Shown: positions 11,501 to 22,198 of the stretch, in pieces
How the letters are laid out: every line of letters begins with the position of its first letter
Position numbering within the stretch: the first letter of the stretch is position 1
Assembly: GCA_030272585.1 (NCBI GenBank)
Contig: BSYQ01000002.1
Location: 4,588,001 to 4,652,000 of the forward strand
Length of the DNA: 64,000 bases
Reading direction: 5' to 3'
From: Bryopsis sp. KO-2023
Lineage: Eukaryota > Chlorophyta > Ulvophyceae > Bryopsidales > Bryopsidaceae
Translations under genes and position numbers: made by a program
The notes under the pieces: generated by a model
What the model was told of the DNA's origin: nothing
Database searches by the model: none
The model's input: the letters and a program-made list of their open reading frames with translations, nothing else

Positions 11501-14104
11501 AATAGAGCAATCGATGGTTAAAGTTCTCAACAACACATCGTTTCGCGCGAGTCAACGTGGCGCTTTAAGCTCCCATCGCTTTCTCTCTTTAACACATTGT
11601 CTTTCCCTCGTTGTAATTTCGCCATCCACACTTGGTTAAAACTACACTCCATATTCTCTCAATCGTTGGATCTTCTTGTTCTCACAAGGTAGAAAAACTT
11701 CCGGCCCTTCTCCAAAATATCTTGTTATCCCCACTATGGATAACTCCACAGGTGCTCTTCACTTAGCACATTTTCCACACGTCTTCTTTAGCTTTCCTTC
11801 CCACTTTTTCTTACTTTTCCATCTTTCATACTCTCCCAAACTTCGACTCATACCTTCACGACGGAGTTTCCAAGTGAACGTTCTTTAACTTCTCATGTTG
11901 AACGTTTTAGTGCTATCTCTGTAGTTAACGCACTTTCCATGCAGAGGAATCTTCGGGAGTGTTGGAGGAGCGTCTCGCTTCTACTCACTTACACTTCCCC
12001 GTTTTCCTTCTGCTACTGAACGTAGTAACACCACAGCGTTGGTCGCTTCCCCTTATTAGAGGCGTGCTCCTACTTAGGTGCTCCATATAAACGCGAGTGC
12101 ATTTCGCATATAATGTAGCGACTCGTGTTTACCACTTCTCTTCTTGCCGTTCGTCACCATTGCTTAGAACGCAAGGTTGTGGTCGTTCAGTTTCTCTTGG
12201 AAACTTCCTCTTTATACTCCCAGCTCTTTTGCAGCGTATAAGTATTTCTCTAGGTGGGGCGCTTCACAACTGCCTCCACACTTGACTCCAATTGAGGCTC
12301 AGCCATAATAGCCTTCCACGCTTGCATAGGGAGAATTCAATTTTTCCCCTCGAAGTTTTCAATCACATAACTCCATCTCCATCTCCTTTTGGCACCTTCA
12401 GTGTCACTTGCGTCAGCCAGCATCAACCCAGTTCTCTCCACGCCTTTTGCCAACGTTTCATCAACAATACTCCCACCAGGCGGTCGCTTCTTCCAGCAAC
12501 GTCGCACACAACACAGTGGCTCATTGGGCAGCAACACACGCATCACCCAGAAAATACGAAGCTCACAGTTGCTTCGTCATGATCTTTTTTTTTTTTGCTG
12601 GAAGTTAGATCGAGGCGTTGGCCCTTATATGGGTTCGACTCCCATAGCCTCGTCTTTTTCTTCTCACCAACGAAGTGTACATCCCATAGTTTCCTAGAGA
12701 TGACAACTTAACGCTTGGTGGTGATTGTCTCACACAACTAACCACCTGGGGTCGCTCTGTTTCTTTCATCAACCTGAGCTTACTGCAACACTCTCTGGTT
12801 GGCGCAAAAAGCAAACATGCTTCACTCTTAATGTTGGATCTCTGACTAACTTCGCGAATTCTAGCAGAATGGCGCAGTTTGTCTTTACAGACCAAAGGTC
12901 TGTCGCGTCCAACATGCTTGACTTCTTCTCATACGGTTGATCCACTTTTAGGTCCACCTTTGGACTTGATCCACAGAAGAAGAAACGAAAAACCTTAGAA
13001 TTGCCTTCAAAGCCAAAACCATCACCCTTAAAAATCTTCTCCACCTTACTCCATTCGCCTTGACCCCTCTGCGATTACCGGGTTACCGTTCTCTCGCGGG
13101 TCTATTTGGGGGTTCTCCAGGATCTTTCTTGTGATATTCTGAAGAAAGAATCCTTTGTTCTTATCCTTTTGATCCGTCTAGTCTCTTGAGCTTATGGTCT
13201 TTGCCTTGTTCTGCGGCGGTGCGGATTTTCCTGGCGATCCAGTGAACTTCTGCCCTCACCCTCCTCTGGTCGCCTCCATGATCTAGTGACCTTCTGACCT
13301 CGCCCACCTCTAGTCATGGTTCGCACCCTTTCACCTCTCGTTACAACCACTTGGGTCAGAGGCGCCATCTCACTCTCAACTTCCATGGCCTCATCAGACT
13401 CGAACTTAGGTTAAAAGTTCAACCTTTATATCGCAACTTTACCCCCTTTTGCGAACTTTCCTTTTCCCTTTAGGCCTAATATGCAAAATCTAAGTTTTTC
13501 CAGTCGATAACAGCGTTAGCTTCGCTATCCTCATATCCTGCTGATGCAATACAGCTTTTTGCAGGCACGATACTGTCGTCAGCTGTTGCGTTCATTTGTC
13601 TTTTAACCTTGGTGGCTAGCTTGGCGCATTTTCCTTGTTTCGCCAGCCTCCATCCTTTTTCGCGTCAACCACATACGTTCTCTTGGTTTTCGCGTCAGCC
13701 ACACATGTTCTCTATTATCCTACTTGAGAACACTTGAACACAACGCTCTCCCAGCCTCTTGGGATGATATTCGCCACCGCCACCATCACCTCCGCCATCA
13801 GGCGCACCTGGAATGCGGGGGTGTAACTAAGGACGGGTTCGCCTATCGCGGTGGTCATCACCTCCCTCACCATCTGGCTTATCGTCACCAGGAACACCTC
13901 CTATACCTTCTCGCTTCCTGGCGCTTGCGTTATCCCAAGCAAGTTTATCGACTTGAACGCTTTTTCCACGTTTCCCTGAATGTCCTGACGCGTTTTCTCT
14001 CTGTTGCGCGAGACACAAATGAGAGTAACGCATTTATATATACCTCTCTGCCTTAGGAGTTGCGAGTTTCGCCTATCACAAATTTCTGTGAAGACGACCT
14101 TTGC

Positions 14105-14410
14105 TGCTACAACCATAGGGTGGTGCAATTCTCTTCAACCACATTTCTGTGGAACCCTTTGAAATTTGGTTGGCGCAGTTCTTTTTCCACATCTCTGTGG
14201 GAACAACGGTTTTCTTCAACCATAGGTTGGCGCAGTTGTCCTTCCACACTTCTGTGGAGACAACCTTTAAAACAACAGGTTGGCGCAGTTCGGCTTTTAC
14301 CACATTTCTGTGGACGAACTTTTCACAATTGCGCCAGCCGTTCCCTTAGTCGTTTTCACGCCGACCTTTTCACAATTGCGGCAGCCATTGCCTTGGTCGT
14401 TTTCACGCTA
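14105..14410. repeat. Imperfect tandem repeat with hairpin-forming units
   Basis: About four units of ~55-58 bp contain GGTTGGCGCAGTT followed by CCACATTTCTGTGG or a variant. CCACA and TGTGG can pair, so each unit can form a small stem-loop. Two further ~52-bp units (AATTGCGCCAGCC..., AATTGCGGCAGCC...) follow at about 14325-14410. The array lies in the 5' untranslated part of the family A element, where packaging or dimerisation signals are found in retroelements; that role is inference. Confidence 0.8.
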
Positions 14411-15112
14411 AAGTTAACGTGCCGCGCGCTCTGGCAGTTAGATTTTTCGACTTGCAGCGCGTTTTTCTGTGGGTCACACTTTCTGGAGTGACCAAATGAG
14501 TCATGTCGACAGTTCCTGGCGCAGTTTTCTATAGTCTTCTATAGTTGGCGCAGAACTTGGCGACTTAGGCGAATTTGGTCGACAAAGCTTAGGCTTTTTC
14601 GCCTAGCAAGTCCTCAGACTTAGGTGGAGGTAAGGCTTAGTTTTGGGCTTTTAAGAACCCTTAAAAAGCCTTTCTGGAGGTTCCTGTGAAATCTAGCTCC
14701 AAGGGCTTAAATTTCCAGGTCTACTCTCCTCAAGAAAACAGACATAGGTCCTCTTTTCTCTTTCTGTCTCTTTTCCTCCCCTTGTCGACTCTTTCCGTTT
14801 CGAGATCGAGGGTTTTTCGACCTGTCGATCTTTTCATCGACCTGGGATCTCTATCGCCCAACTTTTCACGTCGAAAATTTTCGGTCCTCTTCTTTCCGCG
14901 ACGTTGGGAACTCGTTGGGAACCCTCTCGCCTTGGTTTCACCTCGCCTACTTCAGGGATACCCCTGGAAAAACAACCTCCTCCCTGTCGACAGATCTTTT
15001 CGTCCAGATCTTTTCAAAATCGATCTTTCTATCCAATTTTTTTTTTTTCTTTTCGTTCCCATTTCGTTTCCGACCACCACGACCTCTTGAGGAGCGACGT
15101 CGATCGACCCCA

Positions 15113-15124
15113 GCTCCGAAACCA
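15113..15124 (-). promoter_or_regulatory. Primer-binding site of family A
   Basis: On the minus strand it reads TGGTTTCGGAGC, two bases inside the 5' LTR. It would pair with a tRNA ending GCTCCGAAACCA. The same 12-mer occurs in families B and C and in the chromovirus. Confidence 0.85.
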
Positions 15125-15126
15125 AT

Positions 15127-15335
15127 TGATAGTGGGGTGTGTGGTGGAAATAAATTTTCTACATACTCCCCCTGGGAGCGTTCCCCTACAACAGCGAATC
15201 CAACCAAAACAACAACCCAACCAGTGTCTAACTACGTGTCCCTTAAATAGTACTCTAGGGCTATCACGAGTCACACTAATGATACAAGTCACCTCAACGC
15301 TCCCAGACCAGTCATTTCGTCTCAAATCACTATCA
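15127..15335 (-). repeat. Family A 5' LTR
   Basis: 209 bp, apparently identical to 7171-7379, adjacent to the primer-binding site. It is followed by the target duplication TGTCC at 15336-15340. Confidence 0.95.
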
Positions 15336-16029
15336 TGTCCTTTCGATCGTTGGTCCAGAAATTGGTAAAGTTTTTTCAGTATTGTGCGGCGGAAGCCTTG
15401 CACCCTGTAGTGGCGACGTCCAGCGTAATCTACGGTTACGTGGATTTTTTGCAAGAAGAGGGTCGCGTTAACCCTCGAACCGCGCCTCAATATATTTCGG
15501 CGGTTTCGAGTCTGCATCAGTTGGTCGGTTTGTCCGGCTACTCAGCCCATGATGCGGTGACGGCTCGCTTGGTGCGGCAATGGAAGTTGGCTGTTCCGTT
15601 GGCGGACCATGTGGATCAAGTGGTGGCGCTACCGGCGGACGAGGTTGTTGCTACGACTGAGGAATGGGTCATCGGAGGGCCATTATCGCGGCTTCGGGAC
15701 TTGCTGTTGGTCGTCGTCAATTTTCTATTTTTTAATCGTGGAGATACAGCCGTCCATACGCGAATGGGAGATTTTTGGTGGAATGACAATGGGACCGTTC
15801 TTTGGTTTCGCGAACGGGCATTTAAAGGAAAACTGGCGCTGCAGCATGAAAGGCACGTGCGACAATACCCCCACAAATGGTCGGTGCTCAATATTTTATT
15901 TTCGGAGTATACGAGGCGTCTCGAGGGTGAATGGGAGAGTGTTGTACCTCCCATGTTTTGGTCCTTGCCTTTGGATCCTCAGGGCGAAAAAGGTTCGCGT
16001 GGATATGAGTTGCGCGTTCGAAGGTGGAT
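15336..16029 (+). pseudogene. Tyrosine recombinase of PAT-like element, central part
   Basis: It begins with the duplicated TGTCC and runs in frame for about 230 codons up to the second LTR insertion. An N-terminal SAM-like helical domain (SLVQKLVKFFQYCAAEALHP, YISAVSSLHQLVGLSGYSAH) is followed by the catalytic domain start. FLFFNRGDTAVHTRMGDF carries the first catalytic arginine, and RERAFKGKL is the likely lysine block. The C-terminal HxxR and tyrosine lie in the piece at 25605-25844. TGGAT at 16025-16029 is the target duplication of the inserted element. Confidence 0.85.
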
Positions 16030-16680
16030 TGTAAGGATTCGGCAGAATCAAAGGAGATTCAGGCAGACCTGCAGGCTTGCAGACTGGCAGTGATTGGGCT
16101 GACAGGTTAGAGCTGCAGGTTGACTGCTATGATTCTGCAGAAGCAGGAATGGTTCAGGTCCTTCAGACCTGCAGACTAAAGGACTGGTAGTCAGCAGATT
16201 GGCAGACTGACGAAGTGGCAGAGTAGTCGGGCTGACAGGGTTGCTGATAGCAGACAGGTGCTGGCAGCGTTGCAGAACGTGGGCTGCAGAGCTGGCAGGC
16301 ACAGGGTTCTAGAAGGTCTTAGGTGGCAGACTCAGGACCGCAGTACCGTGCAAGGTGTCTGAGGCTGCATGTCATGAAAGGGGACTGAAAGGAACTTGGT
16401 AGTTTGATGGTCTGCAACACTGATGCAGACTGATGTTATAGTTTAGGATCAGTTTGGATCAGGGTTGGAAGAAACGGTATAAGTTGTTGGGGCTTGGACA
16501 TTCTTGTAACTTAACCTAACCTTAGTTTGGAACCTGATCTCTCCTTGAACCTTGCTAGGTTCAAGTGTTTCTCCCATGGTCGTTCAATAGAACGGCAGTT
16601 TCAGACTGGCAGACCGGCAGGGTCGCAGTCTTCGATGGACTTGAGTGGAAAAAGCGATCTGCAGGGGCAGAGTCGTTACA
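16030..16680 (+). repeat. Family B 5' LTR
   Basis: 651 bp starting TGTAAGGATTCGG and ending GTCGTTACA. Compared with the 3' LTR there are about three substitutions (CGGCAG/CGGTAG, GGTGGC/GGTGAC, AGGGGC/AGGGAC). Rich in CAG trinucleotides. Confidence 0.95.
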
Positions 16681-16681
16681 G

Positions 16682-16693
16682 TGGTTTCGGAGC
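16682..16693 (+). promoter_or_regulatory. Primer-binding site of family B
   Basis: TGGTTTCGGAGC begins one base after the 5' LTR and is identical to the sites of the three other LTR families in the window. Confidence 0.88.
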
Positions 16694-16699
16694 AGGCTT

Positions 16700-17760
16700 G
16701 TGACAAGATCACAAACGAGCCTGGCAGGCTGCAGAGGCAGCAGTATGCGCGGCAGGCGCGCAGTGAGATGGCGCAGAGGCGCAGGACACTAGCAGGCACA
16801 CAGCACAGTGCAAAGCAAAGGTTTGCAAGACAGACAAACGCCGGTGCTTTGCAGAGTTGCAGTTATCCATTGGAGTGTTCGAGTGTGCTATGTGAAGGAA
16901 AGTCGCTGAATCAGTGACAGGAGTAGAATGGGCGCAGTGTGTGTAAGAACAGTGCGGCAGACAGATTTCGCAGAAGTGATGTGTAGAGCGCAGGGCAATA
17001 CATTGGAGTATGTAGAAGCGCAGCTTACACACAGGCGCGCAGCATTGTCAAGCGCAGCACGACTATGCAGCGTCGCAGGAGACGTTGGGTGGCGCAGCAT
17101 TTGGAGGATTGCGTCGCAGGTGTAGAACTGCGCAGCAGATCCAGGAATGCGCAGCAGATCCAGGAATGCGCAACAGATCCAGGATTGCGCCGCAGATGCA
17201 GAGTTGTACCGCAGATGTGGAATTACGCTGTTGATACAAGGTTGCGCAGCGAATATGGAAATGTACCGCGTGCAGGATTGCGTCGCAGACAGAACGTACG
17301 CAGGTTTTGTTGGAAGTGCGCAGCGAATGTTGGCACTGCGTAAGTGGATGATGTGACGCGCAGCAGCCACAGAAAAGCGCTGCACATGCGAAATTGCACT
17401 GCAGACGACAGAGTTATGCTGCGTGCAGCGGATTGCAATGTCGATGGGACATTTCGCGCAGATGCAGGTTGGGCAGCCTATGCAGGATGCAGGGACTGCG
17501 CAGTGTTTATGGAACTGTGCAGCTCTTGATGGAAGTTCGCAGACGATGTTGGGACTGCGTGTCGATTGAAGGAACAGCTGATGCAGGGATCGCGCAGCTG
17601 ACGCAGGAACGCGCAGCTCTGTGCAAGGTCGGCACAAGGTGCAGGATCTGATGGACTTGCACAGAACGTGGCAGGATGTGTGCGAGAGTGAGAATTGCGC
17701 AGCACACATTAAGTTGCTGCGACCAGGAAGAGTTGCAGTGTACGCAGTGAGTGCGACTGA
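16700..17760. repeat. GCGCAG-rich degenerate tandem array
   Basis: GCGCAG or TGCGCAGC recurs about every 18-24 bases. The clearest part is 17125-17185, where AATGCGCAGCAGATCCAGG repeats with a period near 18. It begins right after the primer-binding site, so it is in the 5' leader of family B. The periodic composition opens long frames on both strands, including 293 codons on the minus strand. These are antisense to the element and look like a by-product of the repeat. Confidence 0.75.
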
Positions 17761-20700
17761 TGCAGGCATCGCTTAACTGACTCAGGTTGAGCGCAGATTG
17801 AGCGTAAGTTGAGCGCAGACGTGAGGTGCAATAGTGTTACGTGCTTGCAGGGTTACATTTGAGTGATCTGATCATTTCGTTGGTTGATTGAAGTGACTTT
17901 AGAAGTAGTGAGCTTCAGATTGATTTCAGGATCAGGTGATCTATGATCTTCTGATTGCAGTACACATTCTGGAAAAGATGTTTGATCACTTTATAAAGGA
18001 TTTCAGAGTTGCAGTCAAATTTTCAGGCTGAAGTGAGGGAGATGTTCTGAAAGGCTTTGATTGATTACAAGTCAGTGGTGAAAATTCTGGAAAGAGTCTT
18101 TGAGACCAGGCAGATTTTTCAGGAAGTTTTGATATTGTTTGAAAAGTCTGGTGGTGATACTTGACAGCTTTATTGGTCAGAAGTCAGGAGTTTCTGATCA
18201 GAAGTTTTTCCTTGCTGATATGGGATAAAGGTCCTTTTTGCAAAAGAAGTCTCTTCTTTATTGCTTGGATTTATGCATCTTTTACTGAAGAGTTATCCTT
18301 GGCTCAGTGGGATTGAGCAGTAGTGGTGACTTATCATTTCAGAGTGTTGAAGATTGCAGTAGAAAAATTCTTGGTTTCAGTGGCAGGTCAGAACATGTAG
18401 CACATCAGCTCTGATGTGATTGTGCATACATATTTTGGGATGTTTGTACATCAGGGTCACCTGCTACATAAGGCTGATTGTGGGAACCTTTACAGGTGTT
18501 TCAGTGAATGCACAATAGCTTGAGGGAATTTTTCAGAGTCGTTTCTGAACTTGAAATGAGGAGAACTGAAGGTCAGAACTTATTTTAGAGTTGCTTGCAG
18601 AAAGCTAAGGCACTTTTCAGTTCTACTCTATTGGTCAGTTGAGGTATAGTGTTTGTGTTTCTGTGAAGGGTTGTCTTGTCTTTTTTCTGATGAACCCTAT
18701 GGTATATTGCTCTGATTTCTGAATAGACCAGTGACAGGTTATTCTCAGAAGAATGTCAATGACATGAAGTTTTCGTTCTATAATAGACTAGTGGCAGATT
18801 ATTTTCTGTTGTTTGGTGGGACAAGTGACAGAATATCAGTCTTTTTATAGATCAGTGGCAGATCATTTTCTGTTGTTGCCAGGGCAGATATTAGGTGTGT
18901 TGGCAAGGTATTTTTCTGTGGCAGCCTTGCTTGGCAAGTCAGAAAAAGATGTAGATTTTTGAAGGGATCAATAGGTCCATGGAACTCTTCTTTAGTAGGC
19001 TGAGTGATAGTGGTGAATTGAAGAAATGTTTGGTACAGCAGTAGCTGGTCTTTTCTTCTATTATGGGTGTTCTGAGATAGGACATTTGTTATTTTCCGCT
19101 AGCAGAAAATTTTCAGTCAGATACATTGATATGAGGGCAGGTTATTTTGTTAAAGGATGCCCCTTATTGAGCAGAAAACAGTTGCTAGTGATTAGAGAAT
19201 TTTCTGGAAGGGAACAATACTCAATTGTGGTAGTATTGTTAGAGACTGAATTTTCAAAGGTAGTCTAGGGAAATTCTGGAAATTAAGCTGTTTGAAAATA
19301 CTGATTGTCTTTCAAAGAGAAAAGAAATCAGATGGGGAGGATGAAGTGATAAAGCAGCCACATCCTACCCATTGATTAGGAGGATATTTTCATTGGTTGA
19401 TGGCAGCATTTTCTCAGTACTTAGGTTTTTATTTCAACAAGACTTTGGTGGTAGCAGAGTTGGTTGAAGAAGCTTGGTCTTAGAGAAAAGAAATTTCTGG
19501 TTACACCCTTGGTTATTTGTCTTTGAGGTGTTGGAAAATAGGTTTTCAGGTTATATCTCATTCTGGAAGTTTATTCAGGTTTCCAGAAAATTTCAGGACA
19601 GTTATTGAATTAGCAGTGGTACTCTGGAGGCATAGAAAAAGTGCAGCAGACTATAGGGCAGATGGCTGAACAAAAGAGAAGTTTTCTTTGCTTGTTTGGT
19701 ATAGTTCTGTTCTTCCTTTTTCATTTGGATGAAGAGTGGTTGCTGATTTTCAAAGGGAGTATATTTCTGACAGTTATTTTGGTAGAGTTTCTATCCTGTT
19801 GGAAGCAGAAAGTATATTAGTGATATGCTGGAGTCACCTGAAGTTTTCATGCATTCTTTACACAAAAAAAAAAAAAAAACTGTGGCAGATTTTTGTGTTT
19901 GGACTGCCATAATATACTTAGTGGTTTGTTGTGACAAAGGAAAGAGGTGCACTCAGTAATTTGCTGATTTGTTAACGTAAAAACAGGAGGAAAAAGAAGG
20001 AAAGTGAAATGTGGCAGATTTTATATCCTTGTGCAACCACATTATAGTTAGGTGCTTTTTACGAGAAGAGTACAAGTTGAAAAGAGAAAACAAAGGAAAG
20101 AGTTTAAGGTGATAGCACCTGGTGATGCTTATGGGTTGTGAAGTGAGAAAAGGAGAGCAAGACTTGCAGATATCTCTTGCAGATGAAAAGCCATGTGTAG
20201 CTACATCTGAGGAGATGGTGCATGAGTGGAGTGCCATGGGAAGCATACATTCATGTAGGACAACTGAGCGGGGAAGCTAAGATCAGCATCCCTCAAGAAA
20301 GTTGCTCAGCCCCAAGTTTTCGCGGGGATGGAAGTCCAGGGAGGACTTGCAGGAGTGAGAAAAGAGGCGAAGGAGGACAGAAGTGGAGTGTGAGAAGGCC
20401 GGCGTAGCCACTCACACAGGGTGTTACCTCAGGGGAGGGTAGCCTATGGGCGCGGAGTCCATTCCGTAGTTGGAGTGCCGGTGCAGCCGCAACACGGAGA
20501 AGTAAGTCTGGTGGATGGAATTTCTGCAGGTGGTGGTCCAGGCAGGGACACTGGTGCAGGAAATTCTGGAGGCCTTGAGGAGAAGGTGAGCAGTGCTGCA
20601 GGTGGCCCGCTAGGCGACGAGGGGGACGGTCCCCCAGGGGACTTGCAGACTGTTCAGTTAATGTGTTAGTAGATGCTGGGCGGGGAGTCGCAGCATCTGC

Positions 20701-21716
20701 AGATTTTCAGTTAAAGTTCTGAGGTGCAGTGCGGGGAGTACTGACTTGCAGAATTTTTGGAGGAGGATTCTGAGCTTGAGGGGGTTGTTGGGCCGAGTGT
20801 AACCACGACTGCTCAGCTCTCGGAGGCAGGGGGTGTGTGGTCATGTGGGGCCACACCTGACCTGCATGATGTGTTCTGCAGGCACATCAGATTTGTTTTT
20901 GTGAGCGAGGAGTTATGGGCTGGGTAGACCTAATGAAGTCTACTTTAAAGGACATAGTCCAAACTTCGAAGTGAAGTGTACATGCCAGGCAGGCCGTGTG
21001 CGGCGTGCGGCTGAAATGAGAATACATGCCAGGCAGATTGTGTACGGCGTGCGATTGATGTTTTGAGAAGGAACTGAACTTTTTATTGTCGGTGATTTCA
21101 TGACGAGGAGAAAAATTGTTTATACGATAGGCGTGGATGTAGAATCAGAATAGCTACATCTCGCCTACAAACTAGAAGCTAGCTGGGATTCTGAAATTGG
21201 CTAGAGAAATTTTCAGTGGATGCAGTAACATGTGAACTGCATCTGATATCACCTTTTCAGATTGATGAAGGAATGTAGCTGAATCGAAGGAAAATACAAT
21301 GATCTTTTCTAGGAGTTGCAGAGTGTGAAGAGACCTCAGCTCTAGAGGAAAGAGGATCAGAGTATTGGTTTAGAAAAATATCTGATGCATTGTGAGATTT
21401 ATCTTTGTGGTGTTAGTATTTGCTGCCACTTGAGTATGGTTGATTGAAGGGCAGATACAGAAACCTACATAAGAGCTTTCATTTCAGTTTTGTTGATGGA
21501 AATTAGTTTGGCAAATCAGTGGCAGAATTACAACATTTGAAAGGCTTGAAAATGAGAGATTTGGGCTCTATTTCAGACTGCAGATGGAGTTGCAGTTTTT
21601 GCTTGAAAGGAGGACTCTGATTTCTATTTTACAGGTCCATAGACTGGTTGTTGAGCTGAAAATTTTCTGAGGGAAATTCAGGGTTCCCTGTGAAAGTTAT
21701 GGTTGTGTCAAACTGC
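17761..21716 (+). other. Family B internal region, left part, no gene recognised
   Basis: AT-rich, purine-biased sequence with many CAGATTTTCAG-like words but no long frame. Two short adjoining open stretches at 20222-20407 and 20421-20669 are glycine-rich (GNSGGLEEKVSSAAGGPLGD). They may be remnants of a gag-like gene, but nothing diagnostic is seen. Confidence 0.5.
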
Positions 21717-21724
21717 ATCAGAGA

Positions 21725-22190
21725 CAGAGATAGGACTTTCCGGTTACGGTACCGTAAACCGTACCGTAACCCCACTCCGGTCACTTACGGTTACGGTAGT
21801 TACGGTCCGGACCGGAGTGGTTTTCGTGCTCGGAACCGGACCACCGTACCACTCCGTACTGCTCCGGTACCGGACCGTACCGACCGTAACCACCGTACCA
21901 ACCGTAAACCGTAAATAGTAACCCCCGCAGGGTCCCGAGAACCCAAAGGAACCCAGGGGGATTCGAACCCACGACCTTACAGACTACAGCCTAACGCTTT
22001 AGCACTGAACCACACTACTTCACGATGATTTAGGGGCTACCGTAGCTATACCGTACCTGTTCCGTACCGTAAAAACAACATATTACTCCGGTTACGGTAC
22101 GGAGTTACGGCCGTAATACGGAACCGTAACTCGACCGTAACCGGACCGGACCGTAGCCGGACCAGAATTTTGGCCCAAGTCCTATCTCTG
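21725..22190. mobile_element. hAT-like MITE, copy 1, with tRNA-like core
   Basis: 466 bp with 14-bp terminal inverted repeats CAGAGATAGGACTT ... AAGTCCTATCTCTG and a perfect 8-bp target duplication ATCAGAGA (21717-21724 and 22191-22198). Eight-base duplications and YARNG-type ends are typical of hAT elements. The arms are built from irregular ACCGTAAC/GTTACGGT words. The centre is a tRNA-like sequence on the minus strand (about 21955-22018). A second copy lies at 57778-58383. It is inserted into the family B interior, so it is younger than that element or moved with it. Confidence 0.9.
21955..22018 (-). other. tRNA-like sequence inside hAT-like MITE
   Basis: Minus strand: A-box-like GTGGTTCAGTGCTAAAGCG, then a CTGTAGT stretch at the anticodon position, then B-box GGGTTCGAATCCC. 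Spacing fits a tRNA, and the anticodon loop would read GTA as in tRNA-Tyr, but the acceptor stem is absent. It could act as an internal pol III promoter. It is not proposed as a working tRNA. Confidence 0.6.
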
Positions 22191-22198
22191 ATCAGAGA

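Larger units (their letters stand above)
7380..15112 (-). other. Family A internal region, no intact genes
   Basis: The minus strand shows only decayed open stretches: 7829-8104, 8110-8267, 8281-8525 and some around 12.6-13.4 kb. No pol motif was found in either strand. Plus-strand composition is pyrimidine-rich. 14105-14340 holds a repeat with small hairpins near the 5' end of the element. Confidence 0.6.
7171..15335 (-). mobile_element. LTR retrotransposon family A without recognisable pol (LARD-like), nested in PAT element
   Basis: It is bounded by two apparently identical 209-bp LTRs (7171-7379 and 15127-15335), each starting TG and ending CA. The 5-bp target duplication is TGTCC (7166-7170 and 15336-15340). 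A primer-binding site on the minus strand (15113-15124) and a G-rich purine tract on the minus strand at about 7382-7395 fix the orientation. The 7.7-kb interior has no recognisable protease, RT or integrase in either strand, only short broken frames, so it fits a large retrotransposon derivative. Identical LTRs point to recent insertion. It splits the recombinase gene of the PAT element. Confidence 0.92.

Noticed and set aside
16888..17769. 293-codon minus-strand open frame
   Set aside because: It lies wholly in the GCGCAG tandem array, is antisense to the family B element and has the repetitive A/C/S/H composition produced by that array.
21955..22018. Functional tRNA gene
   Set aside because: A and B boxes are present but there is no acceptor stem and the anticodon stem is poor; it is embedded in a MITE that has a second copy.
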